Below, piece after piece: positions 37,229 through 44,865 of a stretch of DNA of 64,000 nucleotides. Each line of letters starts with the position of its first letter. Within the stretch, counting starts at the first letter, position 1. This DNA comes from Cerina litoralis (GTDB taxonomy: Bacteria > Bacteroidota > Bacteroidia > Flavobacteriales > Flavobacteriaceae). A model generated the notes under the pieces. The model saw only the letters and a list, made by a program, of their open reading frames with translations. It did no database searches and was not told the origin of the DNA. Both the position numbers and the translations under genes were made by a program. The stretch covers positions 115,102-179,101 of the forward strand of contig JAIRBC010000007.1 of NCBI GenBank assembly GCA_022008415.1. The letters run 5' to 3'.

Positions 37229-38506
37229 TCACCAGTTTACAAAGTTATATTGGTTTTGAAGCAGCCAGAGATTGGTCTGCATCTGTAATTGGGTATAAAC
37301 CCGCAGCTTGTAGTTTTGAAGAACGTTCAGGTAGTCGATTATAGATACCTGACCGTACACCAATTTCCCCTTGAAGATTTCCAAAATCTTTTGTTGATTG
37401 TTTAATTGGGTCTCCAAGAGGCCCAAATTCTCCTCTAAGGATTGGATCTGCGCCAAAATATTTTCTAGATTGTTATCTAATTGTATCTTGGAATTCTTTC
37501 TATACTCCTCTAAACTTTCATATTTTAATTTACTTTGGAGCGCGTTGTACTTTCTCTGGTTACCATCGTAGATAGGGATAGTGAGCCTTAACCCAGCACT
37601 GAGCCCAAAATAATGAGGTAAATTATTTAGCGTTACCGCATTTAATCCTGTGTTCCCATAAATTCCCACAATAGGTTTGTATTGATTTTCAAATATTTGC
37701 CGATTGGCCATAACCTGAAGACTGTCATTTTTAAATCGTTTTTGATAAAAGAATTCAGATGCATCCGTTTGGTATTCCATTTCCGGGGTTGCCAATCTTT
37801 TTTCAGGCTCCGTGGGAATGCCACAGAGATTGTAGAGTTGTGTCATGGTAGCCTTAAAATCGGTATGTATTTGCCGGATTTCGGAGGTCTTGGAATCGAC
37901 ATTCAACTGGACCAACAAGTAATCGCTCTCGGACAATAGGCCTTTTTTGACCAAAAGAGCTATCACCTTCATACGTTTTTCCAGATCCATTTTCATTTTC
38001 TTTGTAAAATCTTCCAGGCTTTGTAACTGATAGGCCATAATGTAGGTATCCGTCACATTTTTATTAAGTTGATGGAGTATCTCTTTATAGGATAGGTCTA
38101 GGGAGTCATTTTTTAATCTATTTTGGAAGAGCAGATTGTCTACCCTGTTCCCGTTAAAAATATTCTTGGCGATGTTGAGCTGGGCACTGTAGAGTCCACC
38201 ATTGGTGATGCCCACATCGTAACCATAGGCATCCGGAGAGGGATTGGTGGAGATGTCCATAAACTGGCCGTTGTTGTTAAAATAGGGGGCTACGAGTACT
38301 TCCGAGGAGGCACTAATGTGGAAGGCACTGTGCTGTGCAAGGATGACCCTACGCTGTATTTCCCCGATTTTTTGGAGATTTTTGTTGTTCTTTAAATTTG
38401 GAAAGTTCCTTTCGGACCGTGCAATAAAATATTCTAAGGTATGGTCTTGTGCATGCAGGGATGCAAGCGAAATTGTAATTAGAACCCAAAATACAAGATG
38501 CTTCAT
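37229..38506 (-). CDS. TolC-family outer membrane efflux channel
   Basis: 425 residues with signal peptide (FWVLITISLASLHAQ) and the repeated long helices of TolC proteins (LSYKEILHQLNKNVTDTYIMAYQLQSLEDF and NSKIQLDNNLENILAQIQSLEENLGLLETQLNNQQKIL). It heads a unit TolC-adaptor-permease-regulator on the minus strand. A CAAAAGTA at about 38531 is a reversed -7 element (TACTTTTG) just upstream of the start, but its -33 partner is not clear. Confidence 0.9.
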   Translation of the reverse strand: MKHLVFWVLITISLASLHAQDHTLEYFIARSERNFPNLKNNKNLQKIGEIQRRVILAQHSAFHISASSEVLVAPYFNNNGQFMDISTNPSPDAYGYDVGITNGGLYSAQLNIAKNIFNGNRVDNLLFQNRLKNDSLDLSYKEILHQLNKNVTDTYIMAYQLQSLEDFTKKMKMDLEKRMKVIALLVKKGLLSESDYLLVQLNVDSKTSEIRQIHTDFKATMTQLYNLCGIPTEPEKRLATPEMEYQTDASEFFYQKRFKNDSLQVMANRQIFENQYKPIVGIYGNTGLNAVTLNNLPHYFGLSAGLRLTIPIYDGNQRKYNALQSKLKYESLEEYRKNSKIQLDNNLENILAQIQSLEENLGLLETQLNNQQKILEIFKGKLVYGQVSIIDYLNVLQNYKLRVYTQLQMQTNLWLLQNQYNFVNW

Positions 38507-38826
38507 CTTTAGGAAAAGGTTTTAAGACGACCAAAAGTAATTGGGAATTCTAAAGAACTTCTAAAGGCGCTAAGATTATAAAAAGTTCCAATTTCCGACC
38601 GAGGATGTACCACGGGTAAAAACCTGGTTGGAATTCTTAGTATATCCGGTTTTGATCAGAAAATAGTGGAAATCTATTTTAAGTAGTAACGCAAGCCCAT
38701 AAGAGGTTAGCGCCCTCTTGTTCAGTTCTACTGCGATATGGTTAGGCTGTTCTTGCTGTAAGAATCAGGACATTTGCAATAAAGCGTATAAAGACTTTTG
38801 GCAGCTATTTTTGGCAATTTAGGCTG
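38507..38826. other. 320-base intergenic stretch
   Basis: Upstream region of the TolC gene and downstream region of the conserved unknown gene at 38827. Apart from the -7-like element near 38531 nothing is recognised; no hairpin terminator is clear. Confidence 0.4.
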
Positions 38827-39804
38827 CTAAAATGGCAAGTCTATAGATTCTGGTTTAATAAAATCTTTGGTATACGGATTTTCGAGAAAGCTAAGCGGCG
38901 GCTTTTGAAATTGAAGAATATCCTTTTTTTCAATACCGTAAACCTGCCAATAATTGGAGAGCAGTTGGGCAAATATGTCCTCATCCCAAAACCCAAAAAG
39001 AGGTTGCTTGCCTGCTGTTTCTACTTCTATGGCTATTCCATTGTCTTGGGTTTCAATTTTGTACTTCGGTTTGTACTGCAATATATAATCCGAATAATGA
39101 AACCTAGCGAACAATTCTTCAAACTGAATGGGATGTAAAACGTGACCTTCCATTTTATCGAGTATATCCCTTTGCTTTTCCCCGATAACCCCATTATCTT
39201 GTAAACACGCAATAAAGCCAAAACCATTGACCCCAAATGAGAACATTAAATTTATAGCATCGTCGCGATAACTAAAAATATCTGCAGAATATTTAAGTGG
39301 AAATACTGCAATGCTCCACGGTTTTTTTCCTACGAAGGAAATCGGTTCTATCAAGGATTGTAGCATTAAATGAAAGTGGCCAAAGCGTTCCCTGAGGGTG
39401 GGAGAAAGCTCAAAATCTTCACCTTGCCTCAACAACCTGTCCCTTTCGTAAATCATTTCGTAGTATAGCAGACCATAGACCATTCTGCCCGTCCATTGAA
39501 AAAGCAACTCCTGATCGAGGGACGCCATTCCTTTGAACCCCTTTTTGTATGCAGCCTGAACTTGTAAGTCGAGCTCCTGAAACGCCTTTTTCACCTCGGG
39601 AGAACACGGCAATTTAAGATCTTCATAATTATAAGGTTTGGCTTTATCCATCATTTCAATCCTTTCGGCGCCAAACTTAAAATGGTCCATTAGCCATTGC
39701 GGGAACACCGTAATGGTTTCGGTGGTAAGGTTGCCGGTAAGGAAGCAAAAGTGCTCGTCAAAAATCAAATCCTTAAAAGGATTAAAAAGCGTTTGGGAAA
39801 TCAA
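38827..39804 (-). CDS. Conserved protein of unknown function with an HNH-like but degenerate N-terminus
   Basis: 325 residues, soluble, no signal peptide. The opening HFCFLTGNLTTETITVFPQWLMDHF resembles the start of HNH-type nucleases (CxxC then EHVFPxWL) but has lost the second Cys and the His. Later conserved-looking blocks are ELLFQWTGRMVYGLLYYEM, HFHLMLQSLIEPISFVGKKPWSI and NLMFSFGVNGFGFIACLQDNGVI. I believe homologues are common in Flavobacteriia but know no function. A TATCTTTG element (minus strand, 39835-39842) lies just upstream and may be its -7 box. Confidence 0.75.
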   Translation of the reverse strand: MISQTLFNPFKDLIFDEHFCFLTGNLTTETITVFPQWLMDHFKFGAERIEMMDKAKPYNYEDLKLPCSPEVKKAFQELDLQVQAAYKKGFKGMASLDQELLFQWTGRMVYGLLYYEMIYERDRLLRQGEDFELSPTLRERFGHFHLMLQSLIEPISFVGKKPWSIAVFPLKYSADIFSYRDDAINLMFSFGVNGFGFIACLQDNGVIGEKQRDILDKMEGHVLHPIQFEELFARFHYSDYILQYKPKYKIETQDNGIAIEVETAGKQPLFGFWDEDIFAQLLSNYWQVYGIEKKDILQFQKPPLSFLENPYTKDFIKPESIDLPF

Positions 39805-40190
39805 TATGTTGTAAAATTATGTTTAAATTTTTCGCAAAGATAGCCATAAACTATGGTTTACTTTGCCCGGTTTATATAGAATCAAAAAATCCAAAATTTT
39901 GGACAGCACCGTATAACCTTCAATTTTTGGCACTCGATAAGGTTAAGTCTCGCTCAAAATCCAACCCGAACTATGCTTAAGCCCCGCCAATCGGGATGAA
40001 TCCGATTTTGTAGGTTTTTATGGATAAACGGGAAGTGGTGTCCCATTACAAATCTATAGAAGTTGCGTGGCTTTATTTCCCGATGCAATATCTTTCAATC
40101 TCTTTAAACAGTGGACTTGGAGAGTACGAGGTGGAAAGGAGGTGAAAACCTTTGGTTACTTTTGGTTGGATTATGCTTGCCATACCTGTT

Positions 40191-40330
40191 TTATTGCAAA
40201 ATTATATCACTATTGATATTCAGTTTTTGGTGCAGAGTTTCGGCCATACTTAAAGGAATGTCTCTTTTACCGTTCAAATAATCGCTTAATCTGGAAGCGC
40301 TCGTGTTTAAAAGAACGGCCTAAACCCTTT
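40191..40330 (-). pseudogene. Frameshifted remnant of a HigA-like antitoxin
   Basis: Translating the minus strand gives LLNTSASRLSDYLNGKRD followed by IPLSMAETLHQKLNINSD and IILQ-stop, closely matching the C-terminal half of the HigA-like protein at 43648-43896. One extra G near 40319 (TTTAGGCC against TTTAGCC) shifts the frame, and upstream of about 40335 the similarity is lost. No toxin gene remains beside it. It is a dead second copy about 3.4 kb from the first, with the TonB receptor and regulator genes between. Confidence 0.75.
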
Positions 40331-40479
40331 CTCATAACCTGGTGCCTCGACATATTGCAATTGTCCTTCTTCGACAGAGATACACCTTTTAAGAATGATT
40401 ACGGGATACGCGGATACATATGCCTAGTCAGAAATGTACAGTATTGAAAAAATCATGTTAGAATTCACTATGATAGTAA

Positions 40480-42786
40480 TTAAAATACGGTATACCGCAC
40501 TCCCAGAAAGCCTCGGATCCCTTGATTGGATGCATATACGTAATTGGGGTCGAACGTCAGCGCATAGGGATTATCGGGCGTAGCGACGGCACGACCATCA
40601 TTATCGAATATTACATTTTTGTCAAAGGGATCATAGGGCCTTGTGATGCTATTGGCAGGAGGGGTAAAGTCCAACAAGTTTTTCACTCCCCCAAAAAGCT
40701 CCCATTGCGTACCAAATTTCTTGGTCAACTGTATGTTTTGTATGCTGTACCACGGAGAGTATGGGTTCCGTGGATCAGTGTCGCTTATCAAGGGCAGGCG
40801 CATGGGACCGTAAAGGTTTCCGGTATAGTCCATACTCAACCCGATAGAATTAAGGTCATAGGAAATACTCCACACCCCGCTGAAACTTTCGGTAAGCAAT
40901 TGTCTTGTACGCACCCCGCTTTCCGTGACAGAAACGTCCATAAGGGTGGCTCCGGCCAAGGCCTTGATTCCGTGCGGCCATGCAATATCGAGATTAAGTG
41001 AAACACCTTGGGACACCGAGGATCCATCAAGGTTGGCGTAAATGATCTTGTTGGGGTCTGTCTCATAATCCGGTATGATCCTATTTGTAAAATAGGTGTA
41101 GAAGGCGCTTGCATCCAGGCCAATAAACGTGTTGTGTGGGGTTATTATTTTTTTTACGTAGTTGATATTGGCATTCCAGGAAGTTTCCGGTTTCAGTTCG
41201 CCGACAAATTCTACCTCCCTTGCACCGGTCAGGGCAGCGTGGTCTTCCGTAAAGATGTTGGCCACCCTAAAACCATTGCCCATGCTTAGACGGATTACAT
41301 CCTGCTTGTCTTTCGAATTCCATTTATAATTGATCCTAGGTGACAGGATATGGCCGTGAAGACTATTGTAGTCATAGCGCATGCCCAATAGCAGTTTGTT
41401 CTGAAGACCAATGCGTATTTCGTCCTGTGCGAAGACTCCAGGGAGATGTGTCACCGAGGGTTTGCTCGTAACTCCGTCCTCTTCCACGGTCGCAAAGGTA
41501 TTGTCGTCGTAAAACGTAAAGCGGTATGCCGCTCCTACAAGGAGATCATGGGTTTCGCCAAGGAGCCTGTTCCATGTGAACTGTCCAAAGCCAATGTACT
41601 GGTCAGCATTAAAGGAATCGGTGCCGTAGAATGAGTTTTGGTCGTGCCCGTTGGCGCTAAATTGGAAGTTGATATTTTCTTTAAGCGGAAGTTGATACGT
41701 ACCGAATAGCTCCCACCTACTGGTATAGACGCTTTCGCCGTAAATTTCGTCACCGCCCCTGTCCGCAGTTGTCCAATTAACCTCACCGCCCCAACGGTCT
41801 TCATATACATAGCGGCCGGCCATGGTAAAAATTCGGCCCTCCCTTCTTTTAATGTTCAATTTATTAAAGATCGAAATCCGGTTCTGAAGGGTAAGATCGG
41901 TAAAACCATCCCCATTGTTGTCTATAGGATTCTGGTAGTTGAAATAATTGACCCCCATCAGCCCATCTACCTTGCTGCCCATAATGTAACTTAGGCCTAT
42001 ATCCGTATTTACTTCGCCCCAGGAACTGGCAAAGCTCTCCGCCGAAACTTCCGGGGCACTAAACGGATTTTTGGTTATTATGTTGATGATGCCTCCCACG
42101 GCCTCGGAGCCATAAAGGGTAGAGGCGGGACCCTTTACAATTTCTACCCGTTGGATCAAGGATTGAGGGATCCCGGTAAGGCCGTATACCGTTGAAAGAC
42201 CACTGACGATAGGCATCCCGTCGATCAGCACAAAGGTGTAGGGCCCTTCCAGTCCATTGATATGTATGTCGCCCGTATTGCAAACGTTGCAATTAAGTTG
42301 AGGCCTAACCCCATTGACGTTCTGCATGGATTCGAATATCGATGGGACCGGGTTTTTCTTAAAAAAGGTAGGACTGTACACTTCAATGGCCACTGGACTA
42401 TCCAATTTACTCACAGGCTTTAGGTTGCCAGAGACCACAACCTCGTCCAAGGAGGCACTGTCATCTATCAGATCAAAATCTAATTGGATAGAGGGAATAG
42501 TTGACGTTATGGAGATCTTTTGTTTTTGCGTGCGAAAGCCCAGGGCCGAGATTACGATTGTATATTCGCCCTTAGGCACTCCGTTGATACTATAATTTCC
42601 GTCTTTGTCCGTTGCCGATCCCTTCTGGGAGTCTAGTATATAGACGTTCACATAGGGTTCGCCGATGCCTTGGTATCTTATCTTGCCGCTGACGGAGCCT
42701 ATTTCTTGGGCAGATACGGTAGGGGCTGCGGTAAGAAAGAGTGTCAAAAATGAATACAGCTGTATGTAATATATTTTGTTTTCCAT
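40480..42786 (-). CDS. TonB-dependent receptor, probably for metal uptake
   Basis: 768-residue outer-membrane receptor with a signal peptide (ends SAQE), a CarboxypepD_reg-like domain (GSVSGKIRYQGIGEPYVNVYI), a plug with the distinctive LNCNVCNTGDIHINGLEG near residue 163 and KGPASTLYGSEAVGGIINIITKNP near 225, and a 22-strand barrel ending GVRYTVF. The cysteine pair CNVC in the plug is notable and might touch a metal. Its promoter contains a perfect palindrome and it is divergent from a DtxR-type regulator, so manganese or iron uptake is the best guess. Confidence 0.9.
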   Translation of the reverse strand: MENKIYYIQLYSFLTLFLTAAPTVSAQEIGSVSGKIRYQGIGEPYVNVYILDSQKGSATDKDGNYSINGVPKGEYTIVISALGFRTQKQKISITSTIPSIQLDFDLIDDSASLDEVVVSGNLKPVSKLDSPVAIEVYSPTFFKKNPVPSIFESMQNVNGVRPQLNCNVCNTGDIHINGLEGPYTFVLIDGMPIVSGLSTVYGLTGIPQSLIQRVEIVKGPASTLYGSEAVGGIINIITKNPFSAPEVSAESFASSWGEVNTDIGLSYIMGSKVDGLMGVNYFNYQNPIDNNGDGFTDLTLQNRISIFNKLNIKRREGRIFTMAGRYVYEDRWGGEVNWTTADRGGDEIYGESVYTSRWELFGTYQLPLKENINFQFSANGHDQNSFYGTDSFNADQYIGFGQFTWNRLLGETHDLLVGAAYRFTFYDDNTFATVEEDGVTSKPSVTHLPGVFAQDEIRIGLQNKLLLGMRYDYNSLHGHILSPRINYKWNSKDKQDVIRLSMGNGFRVANIFTEDHAALTGAREVEFVGELKPETSWNANINYVKKIITPHNTFIGLDASAFYTYFTNRIIPDYETDPNKIIYANLDGSSVSQGVSLNLDIAWPHGIKALAGATLMDVSVTESGVRTRQLLTESFSGVWSISYDLNSIGLSMDYTGNLYGPMRLPLISDTDPRNPYSPWYSIQNIQLTKKFGTQWELFGGVKNLLDFTPPANSITRPYDPFDKNVIFDNDGRAVATPDNPYALTFDPNYVYASNQGIRGFLGVRYTVF

Positions 42787-42805
42787 TTTTGTTAAATTTC
42801 AATAG

Positions 42806-42836
42806 CAAAACTATAAAGTTAGGTAGACCTAACAAA
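42806..42836 (-). promoter_or_regulatory. Promoter of the TonB receptor gene
   Basis: On the minus strand TTTG (42836-42833), exactly 19 bases, then TAGTTTTG (42813-42806): a full Bacteroidota TTTG-N19-TAnnTTTG promoter. It would start RNA about 13 bases before the ATG at 42786. The palindrome at 42818-42833 fills most of the spacer. Confidence 0.7.
42818..42833. promoter_or_regulatory. Perfect 16-bp palindromic operator, probable DtxR/MntR-family binding site
   Basis: GTTAGGTAGACCTAAC is a perfect inverted repeat (GTTAGGT/ACCTAAC, two-base centre). Its TTAGGT...ACCTAA arms look like DtxR/IdeR/SirR boxes. It sits between the -33 and -7 elements of the receptor promoter, so a bound repressor would block polymerase, and 19 bases upstream of the -33 element of the regulator gene itself. 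Confidence 0.75.
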
Positions 42837-42851
42837 ATATTTTTATGTTTT

Positions 42852-42882
42852 TTTGTAACAGAACTTTTCATTCCTATTTTTG
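42852..42882 (+). promoter_or_regulatory. Promoter of the DtxR-family regulator gene
   Basis: TTTG (42852-42855), 19 bases, TATTTTTG (42875-42882). The element ends only four bases before ATG 42887, so the transcript would begin at or next to the start codon and be leaderless. Confidence 0.6.
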
Positions 42883-42886
42883 TCAT

Positions 42887-43552
42887 ATGTTAACATTGGT
42901 AGAAGAAAATTATATTAAAGCGTTGCTGTACTTAACTTCCAAAGACCGGACAATGAAGCTACAGGAAGGCGTTGGCACCAATGACCTTGCGGTTAATTTG
43001 CAAGTAAAACCGTCTACGGTAAACGAGATGCTAAAACGATTGAACGAAAAAGATTTGGTGAACTACGAAAAATACAAAAAGGTGACCCTAACGGAGCTAG
43101 GTGAGACCCTGGCGTTGAAGGTCATCCGTAAGCATAGGCTATGGGAGACCTTTTTGCATGACAAATTGGAGTTCGATTGGGACGAGGTACACGAGGTCGC
43201 GGAGCAGTTAGAGCATATTCGATCAGAGAAACTGATCGAAAAAATCGATAAATTTTTGGATTACCCCAAATATGATCCCCACGGCGATCCCATACCCGAC
43301 AGCCAAGGGGTTTTGCCAAAACGCGAATCGACCAGACTTTCCCAGGTAGAAAAAAACCAGAATTACGTGGTACTTGCCGTGAGCGATACGACCAAGGAAT
43401 TTTTAAAGTACATGGAGGATCTGGAAATAGCCATTGGAACAGAACTTTTGGTAATGGAAAAGATAGCCTACGATGGTTCACTAAAAATCAATAAAAAAGG
43501 TACTTTACTGACTCTATCCCAAAAGGTTGCGGATAATATTTTGGTGGGGTAG
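42887..43552 (+). CDS. Metal-dependent regulator of the DtxR/MntR/SirR family
   Basis: 221-residue repressor. The winged helix-turn-helix starts TLVEENYIKALLYL and includes GTNDLAVNLQVKPSTVNEMLKRLNEKDLV; the dimerisation and metal-binding part has EHIRSEKLIEKIDKFLDYPKYDPHGDPIPDSQG with the typical His, Glu and Asp residues; a C-terminal FeoA/SH3-like domain begins near residue 150. ATG 42887 fits the family start; the open frame to 42845 adds unlike residues. It is divergent from the TonB receptor and probably represses it when Mn or Fe is abundant. Confidence 0.92.
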   Translation: MLTLVEENYIKALLYLTSKDRTMKLQEGVGTNDLAVNLQVKPSTVNEMLKRLNEKDLVNYEKYKKVTLTELGETLALKVIRKHRLWETFLHDKLEFDWDEVHEVAEQLEHIRSEKLIEKIDKFLDYPKYDPHGDPIPDSQGVLPKRESTRLSQVEKNQNYVVLAVSDTTKEFLKYMEDLEIAIGTELLVMEKIAYDGSLKINKKGTLLTLSQKVADNILVG

Positions 43553-43651
43553 GGAAGGTGTTCTTTTGTAAATAATGCCGTTTTCGGTGTTTTGCAAAAG
43601 TGTTTCGATACTTTCAACAATGGTTTTGATTTCCTTTTCTGTTTTGATCAT
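43514..43651 (-). CDS. Short third frame of the higBA locus (45 residues, probably a remnant)
   Basis: ATG 43651 overlaps the stop of higA in an ATGA arrangement and encodes MIKTEKEIKTIVESIETLL, then QNTENGIIYKRTP and a short run ending in a stop inside the antiparallel end of the DtxR-family gene. The first 30 residues look like a real amphipathic helix-rich start; the rest overlaps the other gene and is probably junk after a truncation. No family recognised. Confidence 0.35.
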   Translation of the reverse strand: MIKTEKEIKTIVESIETLLQNTENGIIYKRTPSLPHQNIIRNLLG

Positions 43652-44010
43652 TGCAGAATTATATCGCTATCAATATTCAATTTTTGATGTAAGGCCTTGG
43701 CAACATTTAGAGTAATCTCTCTTTTACCGTTCAAGTAATCACTTATTCTGGATGCACTGGTATTTAATAGAGCAGCTAAATCTTTTCTTTTAAGGCCCAT
43801 TTCGAACATACGAAGCTCAATCATTTCATGTAAAGTAGGCAATCCAATTGGAAAATGGATTTCCTCGTATTTTTCGATGATGTCACTAATAATCAAAAAT
43901 TATTTTGCTAAAGGATCCTCTAATAGGGTATTGTCATCGACAATATCTATTAATTCTTCTAAGCGAAGGTTTGCTTTGAGGTATTCTTCGTGTGTTATTA
44001 ATTTGCCCAA
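43648..44010 (-). pseudogene. higA: higA-like antitoxin gene broken by one nonsense codon
   Basis: Read from TTG 44010 the minus strand gives a 120-codon HigA-like frame, GKLITHEEYLKANLRLEEL and so on, interrupted only by TAA at 43902-43900 between DPLAK and FLIISDIIEKYEE. A single G-to-T change of a GAA codon explains it. The part after the stop, 43896-43648, is still an open frame of 82 residues with the intact helix-turn-helix (KRKDLAALLNTSASRISDYLNGKRE). It may still make a truncated DNA-binding protein. The toxin gene upstream is also broken. Confidence 0.75.
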
Positions 44011-44014
44011 AATG

Positions 44015-44216
44015 TTATAATTTATCGATATTCTTTATTCTATCGTAATTCTTATGATTGCCGACCCATCGAATTAAAATCTTCTTGAACTTAAATCTTA
44101 CATTTGCCACAATACGGTAATGGTTTCCCTTGACATTAAAAACAAATCTCCCATTTCCAACATTGTCGGCCGAATTGAAAGTTGCCTTTAAATCGGCAAA
44201 ACTATCCCATTCTGCC
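44015..44216 (-). pseudogene. higB: higB-like toxin gene, 5'-truncated at the attachment site
   Basis: The minus strand encodes GNKAEWDSFADLKATFNSAD and NVGNGRFVFNVKGNHYRIVA, ending in IRWVGNHKNYDRIKNIDKL-stop: the last two thirds of a HigB/RelE-fold mRNA interferase (HigB_toxin family). The first 25-30 codons are missing and the frame runs back into the 18-bp att sequence (44217-44234) and then a TAG. It is therefore dead or at best a fragment. Its antitoxin follows five bases downstream. Confidence 0.75.
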
Positions 44217-44234
44217 TTATTTCCCGATACAGAA
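44217..44234 (-). other. Distal attachment site (copy of the mnmE 3' end)
   Basis: On the minus strand TTCTGTATCGGGAAATAA, which reads F-C-I-G-K-stop, exactly the C-terminus of MnmE. It differs from the copy at 52737-52754 at two third-codon positions. It is probably the original end of mnmE, displaced 8.5 kb by the insertion. Confidence 0.82.
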
Positions 44235-44270
44235 AGTAACTAATATTGATAATCAGATAGTTATGATTTT

Positions 44271-44290
44271 AAGGTACAAATAAGGTACAT
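44271..44290. repeat. Left-end pair of AAGGTACA repeats (possible recombinase arm sites)
   Basis: AAGGTACAAA at 44271 and AAGGTACAT at 44282, same orientation, 11 bases apart, 37 bases inside the distal att site. The same 11-base pairing recurs at the other end of the element. Confidence 0.65.
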
Positions 44291-44452
44291 GTCAATGCTA
44301 AAAATCTGTATTTGGGTGTAATTACGGTAAAAGTGTTTGACGATATGTTGGGGAATATTTGTACTAAATATTTACAATTATTTCACCTCATCTATTTAGA
44401 GTTGTTCTAAGCAATACAAACGTAAACTTTCACCATTCTGAAATTGGATAAA

Positions 44453-44487
44453 AAAAAGAGGGCTTCCATTATGGTTGCCCTCTTTTT
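44453..44487. terminator. Strong hairpin, bidirectional terminator
   Basis: AAAAAGAGGGC (44453-44463) pairs perfectly with GCCCTCTTTTT (44477-44487) around a 13-base loop, with A-tract and T-tract on the two sides. It would stop the minus-strand cargo transcript before it leaves the element. Confidence 0.8.
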
Positions 44488-44583
44488 AATTTACATTGTT
44501 TCGTTAGCACGTTTTCTGCCATTCATCTGATTTATTAACGTGTTGGCAAATCGTTTTTTTATTCAGTATTTTAAACTTATTAA

Positions 44584-44739
44584 TTATTCAACTTCATTTC
44601 TCGAATTCGCTTTTATTAATTCTGCTAAAATTGCTTTTTGATTAGTTATAACTTCATCAATTCGAAACATCCACGCTCCAAAAAGTCTTATTATAAATAC
44701 TAAAATAACAATTACTACAAGTGAAATAATTAATGTCAT
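44584..44739 (-). CDS. Small single-helix membrane protein in the element
   Basis: 51-residue frame, ATG at 44739-44737, TAA at 44586-44584. MTLIISLVVIVILVFIIRLF is a membrane helix; the rest (RIDEVITNQKAILAELIKA) is a short charged helix. This layout is common in small Bacteroidota membrane proteins, and the codon pattern looks coding. Function unknown. It is followed by the hairpin terminator at 44453. Confidence 0.6.
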   Translation of the reverse strand: MTLIISLVVIVILVFIIRLFGAWMFRIDEVITNQKAILAELIKANSRNEVE

Positions 44740-44865
44740 TTTTATATAATTTAGATTATTTACTTATTAAAAAAATGATACTATTGAAATTCCAATAGCA
44801 ATTAAAGATAACCAAAAGCAATTTTGTCATTTAGGGAAGCCAAAAGGTCGTTTTGTCCATTCGTT

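Noticed and set aside
43897..44234. An intact HigBA toxin-antitoxin system
   Set aside because: The toxin lacks its N-terminus and the antitoxin has a nonsense codon, so it is annotated as decayed.
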